A DNA stretch of 64,000 bases, taken from positions 930,001-994,000 of the forward strand of contig NZ_CP049861.1 in assembly GCF_011299615.1 (NCBI RefSeq). The letters are read 5' to 3'. The notes under the pieces are model-generated. The model did not search any database. It had not been told where the DNA came from and saw only the letters and a list, made by a program, of their open reading frames with translations. The translations under genes and the position numbers were made by a program. This document shows, piece after piece, positions 17,186-24,948 of this stretch (position 1 is the first letter of the stretch; each line of letters opens with the position of its first letter). The DNA comes from Erysipelothrix sp. HDW6C. Lineage in GTDB: Bacteria > Bacillota_I > Bacilli_A > Erysipelotrichales > Erysipelotrichaceae.

Positions 17186-18172
17186 ATGAGTATTGATAAA
17201 TTAGTAAAAAAGATTACAAATAATAAGCAACATATTGAACTTACGATTCTAGAGAGTGACGCAGAGAACTGGAAGCAAGCGTGTTATGGAATGAATGGTG
17301 TTGCGCGCAAACCATCAGGACTTCGCTATGAGATTGGTTCATTAACCAAAATTTTCACAGCAACACTGGTTGCTAAACTTTTAGATAAAGGCGTTCTAAA
17401 TCTTACCGAGGTTCAGAGCCTGGTAGACAATGGCGAGTATGTAAATATACCAAGCATTCAAAGGCTTGCGACGCATACTTCAGGATTTACATATCAACCT
17501 CTTACGCGAATTCAAAATTTAGCAATGTTTGCCAGTGTTCTCACGGGTGGTAAAGCATGTGTGGATAATCCGTTTGTAGGGAAATCAAGTAAGACACAGA
17601 TATTGGATTCTGTCAGGACAATTAAGAATTATAATGAGGTTCATCCATTCTATTATTCAAACATTAACTATGCACTGTTGGCATTGCTATGCGAACAGGC
17701 AGTTGGGACACCTTATGTTGAACAGATGATGTCATTAATTGAATCAGATCTTGAACTCACAGATACAAACTTTAAATTTGAAAACGTAATGCTTGGAAAT
17801 GCGGGAAAGCATCGACAAGGGAATTGGTGTTGGAATGTCGAGGAAAGTATGATTGCATCAGGCGGTTTATACTCTACAGCTGCTGATTTACGTAAGTTTC
17901 TTACATTCCATTTTAATGAGAGTCATGATCATCCGTTCGTGGATATCATGAAAATAAAACATGCAACTGGACCGAAAGCCTATGATATGGGTCTTGCTTG
18001 GAAACTGCAAGACGAAGATATTCTATGGCATAATGGAGGAACAGGATGTTTTAACCTCTTTATTGGTATGAATCAGAATACAGGCAAGAAGGCTGTTGTG
18101 CTTTCAAACTATAGATCGTTAAATATAGATAAACTAGGATTAACACTTTTACGAAACGATTCACTTAAGTAG
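17186..18172 (+). CDS. Serine hydrolase of the beta-lactamase/AmpC-like superfamily (PF00144)
   Basis: 328 residues from ATG 17186 (GGGTGGGC upstream). An earlier in-frame start at 17135 lies in the tRNA terminator. The active site motifs of class C-like serine hydrolases are present: SLTK (nucleophile Ser and general base Lys), YSN (YxN motif in FYYSNINYALLAL) and HNGG (the KTG-equivalent box). No signal peptide or lipobox is visible, so it is predicted to be cytoplasmic and is more likely an esterase or peptidase-like hydrolase than a resistance beta-lactamase. Monocistronic with its own terminator. Confidence 0.85.
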   Translation: MSIDKLVKKITNNKQHIELTILESDAENWKQACYGMNGVARKPSGLRYEIGSLTKIFTATLVAKLLDKGVLNLTEVQSLVDNGEYVNIPSIQRLATHTSGFTYQPLTRIQNLAMFASVLTGGKACVDNPFVGKSSKTQILDSVRTIKNYNEVHPFYYSNINYALLALLCEQAVGTPYVEQMMSLIESDLELTDTNFKFENVMLGNAGKHRQGNWCWNVEESMIASGGLYSTAADLRKFLTFHFNESHDHPFVDIMKIKHATGPKAYDMGLAWKLQDEDILWHNGGTGCFNLFIGMNQNTGKKAVVLSNYRSLNIDKLGLTLLRNDSLK

Positions 18173-18194
18173 AATCCGCCTCTATGATTAATTT

Positions 18195-18219
18195 ACTCAT
18201 TCAAAGAATGAGTTTTTTT
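18195..18219 (+). terminator. Terminator after the serine hydrolase
   Basis: ACTCATTC AA/A GAATGAGT stem with a run of seven T. The rest of 18173-18384 is an AT-rich leader containing a possible GCTTCA...TGAAGC pairing ahead of the peptide gene. Confidence 0.8.
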
Positions 18220-18384
18220 ATGTTACCACCGGAGCGAATCAAATGACCACTGATACATAAACCATTCATTTGTAGATTAATCTATGATATATTTTTTGAA
18301 ATCGTAGGAATGGTAGCTTCAACTTCTTAGTTTAAGGTAGGTGAAGCGATTGTATCACTTAGATTCAAAGAGAGGAGGATACGC

Positions 18385-18549
18385 ATGAAAGGATTCTATA
18401 TTCCAATTGGCAACCAAACGAAATTAGATGATGCGACGGTTATGGCAAGCTACACTGTTGCCTGGGCAGGCGGTGTATTTATCATTATTGATAAGATTAC
18501 AGCTACTGATGCAGTACTTGAGTCAAAACCAATGTTATCATTCGCATAA
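18385..18549 (+). CDS. 54-residue peptide, putative precursor of an exported/modified peptide
   Basis: Starts MKGFYIPIGNQTKLDDATVM and ends ESKPMLSFA. An excellent ribosome binding site (GAGAGGAGGAT) precedes the ATG. The middle (residues about 17-35) is hydrophobic, with SYTVAWAGGVFIII; there is no cysteine, so lanthionine, sactipeptide or disulphide chemistry is excluded. A Gly-Gly pair (29-30) is present but the residues before it do not fit a classical double-glycine leader, and the exporter in the cluster has no C39 peptidase. The gene is followed by an attenuator-like hairpin and then three unknown genes and an ABC exporter, the layout of a peptide biosynthesis cluster. Role inferred. 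Confidence 0.55.
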   Translation: MKGFYIPIGNQTKLDDATVMASYTVAWAGGVFIIIDKITATDAVLESKPMLSFA

Positions 18550-18591
18550 TTTTGTACGGTTAATCTAACGTGTCTTATGAGTTGTCTTTGA

Positions 18592-18628
18592 TTGAAGTGG
18601 TGGTGAACTACTGCTGCTTCAATTCTTG
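18592..18628 (+). terminator. Leaky terminator/attenuator between peptide gene and biosynthetic genes
   Basis: TTGAAG / CTTCAA plus a wobble-rich inner stem (TGGTGGT with ACTGCTG) gives a 13-bp hairpin with a 5-base loop, followed by a T-rich but interrupted tail (TTCTTGCATTCTTT). Such a site would keep precursor transcripts in excess over downstream enzyme transcripts. Confidence 0.6.
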
Positions 18629-18659
18629 CATTCTTTAGTTTGATGGAAAAGAGGATCCC

Positions 18660-19556
18660 ATGAATACAATTGAAATTGCTAGAAGAATAAACAAACTGTC
18701 TTTAGATTGGATTATCAAGAATCTTGCAGACTTTTCACTTGAATCGCAATATTTTTCTCAAGAAAAAGACAGTCAACTCAAGATGGTAGCGGAGCTGTGT
18801 TTCGTAATGTTACCTGCACTCAATTCAAACGTTAATAATGGGCAAACTGGGCCGATTCTCAATCAAATTCAAAAAACGATTACTACTATAAACTTTCAAA
18901 GTATTTTTGAGGAGAATATTAATCGAATCGCGACAATTGGAATTATAAATGTGTTTGCTTATAAATTACGAGACAAGCACATTATTGATATGGATTTTGT
19001 ACGAAATCATGACTTAGTACAGAAACTGGATAACCTTCCGTTTCGAAAGATGGATTTAAAATTCATACTAGAACTGTCTGATGTTGAAGTGGCATTAGGT
19101 TATTATGATTTGTATATGGAAACAACGTTGGGGAATATGCAACCGCCGCACACGTTGACATTTATGGATATGTATAGTGTCACACATACAGTGTTTTACA
19201 TTACGAAACTAAGTAGAGGAATTAAAGAGAAAAGAATCCTTCCGCAACAAGAGAAAATTCATCGCTACTTAATGGTTCTCTTAATTATGTGTCGCAAGGA
19301 AAAGAATTTTGATCTGTTATTTGAGATTATCTATGCAATTACACTTGTTGATTATCAAATGGACGCGATGGATAGGTTAAGTATTCAAGAAAGTTTGAAG
19401 TACAGTTATGAACGCGTGCAGAAAATCGGGTACTTTGAATCCTATGAAGGGATGAACAAATATGTTGATACTCAGGTTAAAGCGTTCGAATTAACCTACC
19501 ACACAGTATTGGTTGCATTTGGGATGAGTCAGGAACTGTTGAGGGTTGAATTATGA
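18660..19556 (+). CDS. Unknown protein with DUF6895-like toroid motifs (peptide cluster)
   Basis: 298 residues, mostly alpha helical. ATG 18660 follows AAAAGAGGA. Two motifs are striking: MYSVTHTVFYITKLSRG (residues about 178-194) and ELTYHTVLVAFGMS near the C-terminus. A TH-x-x-FY...R followed by YHTxLVA pair is what I recall from DUF6895 proteins, which are predicted alpha/alpha toroids related in fold to terpene cyclase and lanthionine cyclase domains; this is from memory and not searched. The next gene overlaps it by four bases. It could modify the peptide, bind it, or provide immunity. Confidence 0.5.
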   Translation: MNTIEIARRINKLSLDWIIKNLADFSLESQYFSQEKDSQLKMVAELCFVMLPALNSNVNNGQTGPILNQIQKTITTINFQSIFEENINRIATIGIINVFAYKLRDKHIIDMDFVRNHDLVQKLDNLPFRKMDLKFILELSDVEVALGYYDLYMETTLGNMQPPHTLTFMDMYSVTHTVFYITKLSRGIKEKRILPQQEKIHRYLMVLLIMCRKEKNFDLLFEIIYAITLVDYQMDAMDRLSIQESLKYSYERVQKIGYFESYEGMNKYVDTQVKAFELTYHTVLVAFGMSQELLRVEL

Positions 19557-20275
19557 TGCAGCATGACAAACTTATTGAATCAATACTCAAAGAGCCTATT
19601 GAACTAGAATACTATCTAAAAACTCTAGGCAGATTAAGCGATTATCTTCTTATGATGGATATCACAAAGGAGTCAGATGACTTGTTCAATCCTTACTTTA
19701 GATTCTTAGATAGAGTTTCGTTGTCGGAAATAATACGGTGTAACCGACATTTGATCTATGAAGTTGCTTCAATTGTTCTCATTCTCAATCAAAATAATGA
19801 ACGATTCATAGATAGAGATATAGATGGGACTACAGAGATGTTCTACAATACATTCTCAGTGAATTGGGTAAACGGAATTGAGAAGACTCTAATCCGAAAA
19901 ATTCGACATAATTGGATCGTTACTGCATTTGAAATTACAGGTGTAGCGTTGGAAGAATACACTTACACATCATCCTTTTTCGAAAAATATCTCTACCAAG
20001 AATTTGTAAATATCGAGACTGAGCTAAAACTATCACGCTCGATTCTTGGAGAAGAAATATCCGATGAACCACTTCTAGAAATTGCTTCAACACAATTTCC
20101 AAGTGAGGTCGAAAAAAGGATCAATCAATTATTGCTGCTTGGATGTTTTACTGTTGATAGATGCATAAACATAATTGAGAGTTTGACCGATGATATGATT
20201 AAGTTGTTACCGCTTGAAAAACTGATTCTTGTTAATTTTATGATCAAGAAAGTGAGGTCTCTTCATAATGAGTAA
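19553..20275 (+). CDS. Unknown helical protein (peptide cluster)
   Basis: 240 residues; its ATG overlaps the upstream stop in an ATGA junction, and a second ATG follows directly. The product is rich in leucine, isoleucine and acidic residues and predicted helical throughout (for example LEYYLKTLGRLSDYLLMMD and SEIIRCNRHLIYEVASIVLIL), with no transmembrane segment long enough to be sure of. No catalytic motif is visible. Its place between two toroid-like genes and coupled translation argue that the products work together, possibly as a complex. Confidence 0.45.
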   Translation: MMQHDKLIESILKEPIELEYYLKTLGRLSDYLLMMDITKESDDLFNPYFRFLDRVSLSEIIRCNRHLIYEVASIVLILNQNNERFIDRDIDGTTEMFYNTFSVNWVNGIEKTLIRKIRHNWIVTAFEITGVALEEYTYTSSFFEKYLYQEFVNIETELKLSRSILGEEISDEPLLEIASTQFPSEVEKRINQLLLLGCFTVDRCINIIESLTDDMIKLLPLEKLILVNFMIKKVRSLHNE

Positions 20276-20882
20276 CCGGTTTAAGGATGATCAAAAAAAA
20301 GAGCAAATAACGACAGATTTCGACGGTTTTGAGAGTGCTAATAACGCGAAACTCAATGTATTCCTGCACTTAGCCCATCATTTAAAGAATCGAGAGGGCA
20401 GTCAACATTGTAAGAGTGAACAAAGTGAATTGAGACTTGAAGATAGAGAAGCATTACTTTGTAAGTTTCTGACGTACGATGCTGAGACTTATTTTGAAAT
20501 GATTGTTGAATTAATAAAGTCTGACACACCTTGCACAAATCATCAAAATCAGCCACTGATGAATCTAATTGAAGGACTGCTGCATTGCTTTATGCAAGCA
20601 TACGATATCGAGTCTTTTTCAATCACACTTTTATTAGCAATGTACTTAAATCCTAAGGCAGAATGTATAAAAGAATCCATGCAGTTTATTCACTACCAAA
20701 AACGCGAAGAAGGCTTATTTGGCTACTTGAATCCATTGAATAGGGACTATCATAGTATAGATACGTATCACAACTTTATCGAACCAACATCTGCATATTT
20801 TTTAACATTATTAAAATTGAACCAAAGTTTCTTAAGAAATACCAACGAAGTGTGCAAAAGGAGAAGCCATGACAATCGTTAA
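20268..20882 (+). CDS. Unknown protein with toroid-like repeat motif (peptide cluster)
   Basis: 204 residues. It starts eight bases before the upstream stop and ends fourteen bases into the ABC transporter gene. The C-terminal half contains QKREEGLFGYLNPLNRDYHSI followed by a PTSAYFLTLLKL helix; QxxxGxFGYLNP is reminiscent of the Q-x-x-D-G-x-F-G turns that close alpha/alpha barrels in cyclase-like proteins and of partners of DUF6895 proteins. Its N-terminus is polar and charged. Function unknown; a partner of the 18660 gene product is the most economical reading. Confidence 0.45.
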   Translation: MSNRFKDDQKKEQITTDFDGFESANNAKLNVFLHLAHHLKNREGSQHCKSEQSELRLEDREALLCKFLTYDAETYFEMIVELIKSDTPCTNHQNQPLMNLIEGLLHCFMQAYDIESFSITLLLAMYLNPKAECIKESMQFIHYQKREEGLFGYLNPLNRDYHSIDTYHNFIEPTSAYFLTLLKLNQSFLRNTNEVCKRRSHDNR

Positions 20883-22449
20883 GTACGGGAAAAAGAAAAC
20901 ATTAATATTCTTGTTAGCATTAATAGCAATGAAGAATACGGGGAGCATCTTTATTGCTTACATCATCAATCAATTTATTGACGCTGCTGATACACGAAAT
21001 ATTGAGCTTTTTTTAAGATTTGCAGGCATAGGTATTATTGGGCTAGTACTGTATATGATAGTAGGGGTTGTAGTCGTTAAAATACAGAATAAATATATAA
21101 GGGATGTAAATTTAAAAATTAAGACTACTGTACTCGAACATACATTTGTGGACAGTGTTCAATCGGATGATGTCACGGACACATTATCCTTTATGATGAA
21201 TGATCTTAAACTTTTAGAAAAACAAGGGATTGAAGGGGAGCTAACGATTCTCGGTCTTGTGATTCAATTTGTATTGGCAGTAGTGGCTGCTTTATTTTAC
21301 GACTGGGCCACAGCGTTGGTATTCCTAGTTGGAGGGCTAATTCCTTCAATCGTATCGAAGAAAAGCGAACCGAGAATAATGAAAGCATCGGAAAAATGGA
21401 CTCAGTCAAACAGTGAATATACTAACTATTTAGAGAATACTTTGAATGGCATTCAAACAATAAAAACATATAAGGTTGGTGATGCATTTATAAATCTTAT
21501 TGAGCAACGAATGCGTCAATCAGAGTTAAGTTTAGAGGTAATGAATGGCGTTGTTGGTGTTGTCCAAACAGTCATTACAACAATTGCATATATTTTTGGT
21601 ATTGTACTCCCTTTCGGATTTGGAGTGTATCGTGTTATTCATGGCAATCTAACATTGGGAGGATTCATGGCGGTTGTGCAACTCAATAATTCAATTTTGA
21701 ATCCGTTAATCGGCGTTTTAAATCTGCGAAACAGTTTAAAGTCAACGACACATATCAGTACTAAAATTGCGGAGATGGTTAAGGAACCAATGTCGCGAAA
21801 GATCCATTCTAATGTCGATATGGTGAGCAGTCTTGAAGTAAAAGAGGTGAGCCTTAAAATAGACGATAAAACATTGTTTAGCGATATTTCTCTAGATATT
21901 CGACCAGGCGATAATGTGCTTATTATGGCACCTTCAGGAGTTGGGAAAACTTCTTTCTTAACTGCATTACTCGGTATGCGAACATTCACAAGTGGAGAGT
22001 ATATGATTAATAATAAGGACGCGCAGATGATTGATGGAGATACTTTGTTTGAATACTTTAGTTATGTTAATCAAGCACCTTATGTCTTTAATGAATCCCT
22101 TGAGTTTAATTTAACACTTGGCGAAAGTGTCTCTAAAGAAAGATTTGAAGCGACATTGAAAGCAACAGAGTTAGACACTCTAGTGCATGAGAAAGGATTA
22201 AGTTATGTAATTGAGAACAGTGGCACTAATTTATCGAAAGGACAAATACAGCGAATTGAAATAGCTCGAGCGTTGCTAAGTAACCGACCGATAATGCTCG
22301 CGGATGAAATGACTGCTGCACTCGACACGGAAACAGGGCAGCGCATACGAAAAATGTTACTGAAATCAGATGTGACTCTCATCGAAGTTGCACATCATAT
22401 TAGTGAAACTGAAAAAATGAGCTATGACCACGTTTTGAATTTATCATAA
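20869..22449 (+). CDS. ABC exporter (TMD-NBD fusion) of the peptide cluster
   Basis: 526 residues. Residues about 10-290 form the exporter-type membrane domain; the nucleotide-binding domain follows with Walker A APSGVGKTS, signature NLSKGQIQRIEIARAL and Walker B PIMLADEMTAALD. The signature is LSKGQ rather than LSGGQ, and the switch histidine is in VAHHIS. There is no N-terminal C39 peptidase domain, so any leader removal must be done elsewhere. AAGGAG precedes ATG 20869, which lies inside the previous gene. Homodimer expected. As the last gene of the cluster it is the likely exporter of, or immunity pump against, the 54-residue peptide. Confidence 0.8.
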   Translation: MTIVKYGKKKTLIFLLALIAMKNTGSIFIAYIINQFIDAADTRNIELFLRFAGIGIIGLVLYMIVGVVVVKIQNKYIRDVNLKIKTTVLEHTFVDSVQSDDVTDTLSFMMNDLKLLEKQGIEGELTILGLVIQFVLAVVAALFYDWATALVFLVGGLIPSIVSKKSEPRIMKASEKWTQSNSEYTNYLENTLNGIQTIKTYKVGDAFINLIEQRMRQSELSLEVMNGVVGVVQTVITTIAYIFGIVLPFGFGVYRVIHGNLTLGGFMAVVQLNNSILNPLIGVLNLRNSLKSTTHISTKIAEMVKEPMSRKIHSNVDMVSSLEVKEVSLKIDDKTLFSDISLDIRPGDNVLIMAPSGVGKTSFLTALLGMRTFTSGEYMINNKDAQMIDGDTLFEYFSYVNQAPYVFNESLEFNLTLGESVSKERFEATLKATELDTLVHEKGLSYVIENSGTNLSKGQIQRIEIARALLSNRPIMLADEMTAALDTETGQRIRKMLLKSDVTLIEVAHHISETEKMSYDHVLNLS

Positions 22450-22578
22450 TTAAAAGCGAAATGAAGAGTATCTCTCTAAATTTTGTAAACTAGTAATTAC
22501 CTTGATTCTTGTGTATATTTGTATTAGTACATAATTTTGCATTTGTTGAAAACATAGCGTATCAAGGTAGGAGAAAAT

Positions 22579-23409
22579 ATGAAATTTTCAAGTATTTCAC
22601 CGTTAACATTTAAAATAGCAGTCCGTGGCCATATTATGAAACGCTCAATTAAGAATGCTTTTAGTGGGAACAAGATAGCCAAGAAAAAATCGGACACGGA
22701 TCTCCCATATCGAATCTACACACATAAATCGCTTATCATGCGTAAGCTCGGCAATACAAATCTAAAACTTCAAGAGAACAAAAAAGTTAACCTTGGAATT
22801 GCCGCACCTAAGATAACTGGAATCCTAATTCGACCCGGTGAAACATTCTCGTTTTGGAGTCTTGTTGGTCCGCAGACACTTCGAAATGGGTATCTTGAAG
22901 GTGTAACCATTGCCGGCAACAAAGTTACTCAAGGATTGGGTGGCGGTATGTGTCAGTTTACAAATCTCATTCATTGGATTATCTTACATACACCGCTGAC
23001 GATATCGGAGTATCACTCTCACGATCGTTTTGATTTGTTTCCTGATTATAAGCGACAAGTGCCTTTTGGTGTTGGTTCATCCATAATTTATAATTATTTG
23101 GACTATCGGTTCACAAATAACACAGAAGACACTTATCAACTTAATGTATGGACAGATGATACCTATCTGAATGGGGAACTGCTGTGTTCATCACAGTTAC
23201 CTATGAAGTATCATATCCGATGTGAAGATGAGTATTTTATTAAAGAAGATGACAATGTATTCCGCAGGAATAAGATATATAGAGTTTGCAATGACAAACT
23301 AACAGGTGTTGAACTGGAGAAGACGCTCATTAAAACGAATAATGCCCGTGTCATGTATGATTATGATTTGATTCCACAACCAGTTAGAAATAATCCGCAA
23401 GTTTCATAA
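22579..23409 (+). CDS. VanW family protein
   Basis: 276 residues with the VanW core: RPGETFSFWSLVGPQTLRNGYLEG ... GLGGGMCQFTNLIHWIILHTPL, then ERxSHxxxDLFPDYKRQVPFG, here HSHDRFDLFPDYKRQVPFG. VanW is an accessory protein of some vancomycin clusters with no settled function, and stand-alone copies are common in Bacillota without resistance genes, as here (no ligase or dehydrogenase nearby). No signal peptide is visible. Its last 26 bases overlap the convergent Crp/Fnr regulator gene. Start ATG 22579 follows AGGTAGGAG. Confidence 0.88.
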   Translation: MKFSSISPLTFKIAVRGHIMKRSIKNAFSGNKIAKKKSDTDLPYRIYTHKSLIMRKLGNTNLKLQENKKVNLGIAAPKITGILIRPGETFSFWSLVGPQTLRNGYLEGVTIAGNKVTQGLGGGMCQFTNLIHWIILHTPLTISEYHSHDRFDLFPDYKRQVPFGVGSSIIYNYLDYRFTNNTEDTYQLNVWTDDTYLNGELLCSSQLPMKYHIRCEDEYFIKEDDNVFRRNKIYRVCNDKLTGVELEKTLIKTNNARVMYDYDLIPQPVRNNPQVS

Positions 23410-24043
23410 GTTGTTTCCGATTGAGAATTCTGTAATTAGAACCCTCTTTTACAACGATTCCTTTTGCACATAATTGTTGGAGTGTATAGAGCAGGTGTCG
23501 ATAACTTACATTTAGATACTCCGCTACTTCCACATGTTTTTCTTCATAAAGATTTTCATGTTCGGTTGTTAGTATGAACCGTGAAAATCGTTTTATGAGT
23601 GGGTAATTTAGTTCCTCACTTAGACGATCAGTTCGACTCAATAATTTTTGTGCAAGATAGGTACTAAGCGACTTTAAAAATAGAATATCATTCATCAAGA
23701 CATCTTTGTTACTTTCGAATGGAATGACAAGGCAAGAACACTGACGTTGGGCAACAACGTCTTTTGTTTGTGTCTCCACGCTGAGGAGTCCAAGTTCGCC
23801 AATGTATTCACCCTCTTGAATAAAGTGCAAAATTGCGCGTTTACCATTTTCATGGTGTTTGTATATTTTCGCACTACCCTTCAGTAAAATGTAAAGGTTA
23901 TTATTTGGTTTTGCAAGATGGGTAATGAACGTCCCGCGTTCAAAATCTTTGACGTGAACATTTGTAAGTTTTTTGTTTGATTGGAGTGCTCTAATAGTTT
24001 GCAATGGGGATGTGGTGGATGAATCTTCGTGGTTATTCTTCAT
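23384..24043 (-). CDS. Crp/Fnr-family transcriptional regulator, YeiL-like
   Basis: 219 residues. An N-terminal cyclic-nucleotide-binding fold (residues about 25-140; NNLYILLKGSAKIYKHHENGKRAILHFIQEGEYIGELGLL spans the jelly roll) is followed by a winged helix (YLNVSYRHLLYTLQQL). The usual cAMP-binding Arg/Ser signature is not obvious, so another or no ligand is likely. Length and architecture match YeiL-type regulators. A TGTGA-N6-TCATA palindrome lies in the promoter region shared with the divergent YczE-like gene, which makes autoregulation and control of that gene likely. Confidence 0.82.
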   Translation of the reverse strand: MKNNHEDSSTTSPLQTIRALQSNKKLTNVHVKDFERGTFITHLAKPNNNLYILLKGSAKIYKHHENGKRAILHFIQEGEYIGELGLLSVETQTKDVVAQRQCSCLVIPFESNKDVLMNDILFLKSLSTYLAQKLLSRTDRLSEELNYPLIKRFSRFILTTEHENLYEEKHVEVAEYLNVSYRHLLYTLQQLCAKGIVVKEGSNYRILNRKQLMKLADYF

Positions 24044-24056
24044 GTTTTTCTCCTTA

Positions 24057-24072
24057 TGTGAGATATCTCATA
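24057..24072. promoter_or_regulatory. Crp/Fnr-type palindrome in divergent promoter region
   Basis: TGTGAGATATCTCATA matches the Crp-type TGTGA-N6-TCACA plan with one mismatch and contains the perfect palindrome TGAGATATCTCA. It lies 14 bases ahead of the YeiL-like start and 46 bases ahead of the divergent gene. Confidence 0.55.
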
Positions 24073-24117
24073 TAATTATCTGACTTACTATGATAAATTA
24101 CAAGTATTAAGGATGGA

Positions 24118-24753
24118 ATGCAAATGCGAAAATTAATTGTAGCACTGGTATTTTATATGATGAGTGGCTTTGGAATTAGCTTAACAATATTGGCAAATAT
24201 AGGGGTAAGTAGTTTTAACTCATTAAATTTGAGTTTGGCGAATCTTACAAATATAAAGATTGGTACTATGACAATGATGGTGAATGGATTATTTTTGATC
24301 GGCTACATAATACTGACGAAAGGTCGTTATTTGAGAAAATACTTGATGCAGTCAGGAAGTGTGCTTATGTTGGGACAGGTTATAAACTTTTTCACATACA
24401 TTGTATTTAGAAATATTCAAATTACCCATTATGCTTTGGCATTACTTGTATTTTTATCTGGAACGATAATTGCTGGGTTTGGCACTGGGATGGTCTTAAA
24501 TCTAGGGTATCTTTCTTTTCCAATTGAAAGTCTATGTAACGTATTGGCTGAGAGGTATAATATACCGTTCACGAGGCTGCGTTACGGGGTTGATGTCTTT
24601 TCGGTGTCGTGTTCGCTACTTATCTCGTTTGTCACTCACTCGCCCGTTTATGTGCGCGAAGGTACACTCATCAGCCTTGTCGCTCTTTCCTTGACGATTG
24701 GAACAACCAAGCGTATGTATGAAAAGCGTAATTTAGACCTGAAAATGTCATAA
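24118..24753 (+). CDS. YczE/YyaS/YitT-like integral membrane protein
   Basis: 211 residues with five to six membrane helices. The opening (FYMMSGFGISLTILANIGVSSFNSLNLSLA) and the second repeat (GFGTGMVLNLGYLSFPIESLCNVLAERYNIPFTRLRYGVDV) fit the YczE branch of the DUF161-type membrane proteins, whose function is unknown. ATG 24118 follows AAGGATGG at good spacing; ATG 24124 is possible. Divergent from the Crp/Fnr regulator, which probably controls it. Confidence 0.75.
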   Translation: MQMRKLIVALVFYMMSGFGISLTILANIGVSSFNSLNLSLANLTNIKIGTMTMMVNGLFLIGYIILTKGRYLRKYLMQSGSVLMLGQVINFFTYIVFRNIQITHYALALLVFLSGTIIAGFGTGMVLNLGYLSFPIESLCNVLAERYNIPFTRLRYGVDVFSVSCSLLISFVTHSPVYVREGTLISLVALSLTIGTTKRMYEKRNLDLKMS

Positions 24754-24796
24754 ATCATGATTTATAGTGTATTTAACAGCTCTATAAGAAAACCAT

Positions 24797-24811
24797 AAGA
24801 AAGCGCTTGCT
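24797..24811 (+). promoter_or_regulatory. cre-like site (CcpA)
   Basis: AAGAAAGCGCTTGCT fits 14 of 15 positions of the WTGNAANCGNWNNCW consensus. It lies just upstream of the antitermination leader of the beta-glucoside operon, as expected for catabolite repression. Confidence 0.6.
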
Positions 24812-24846
24812 TTACATCAAATCGTATGCTAGTATTGACATATACA

Positions 24847-24876
24847 GGATAGTGATTGTCATAAACAAGCTAAACC
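24847..24876 (+). promoter_or_regulatory. RAT sequence (binding site of BglG/LicT-type antiterminator)
   Basis: The sequence runs GGATAGTGATT ... AAGCTAAACC over 30 bases, aligning with the known RAT pattern GGATTGTTACTG...GGCAAAACC. Its 3' end overlaps the 5' arm of the terminator at 24872-24915, so folding of one excludes the other. Confidence 0.8.
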
Positions 24877-24915
24877 TACGCACAACAATTGTTGTTTTTT
24901 GCGTAGGTTTTTCTT
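24872..24915 (+). terminator. Leader terminator controlled by antitermination
   Basis: AAACCTACGCA pairs with TGCGTAGGTTT (11 bp) and is followed by TTCTTATTT. Confidence 0.85.
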
Positions 24916-24948
24916 ATTTATTTGTTCAGTAAATACAGGGGTGACACT

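Noticed and set aside
22579-23409. VanW as evidence of vancomycin resistance
   Set aside because: No D-Ala-D-Lac ligase, VanH, VanX or two-component system is present; lone VanW is common.
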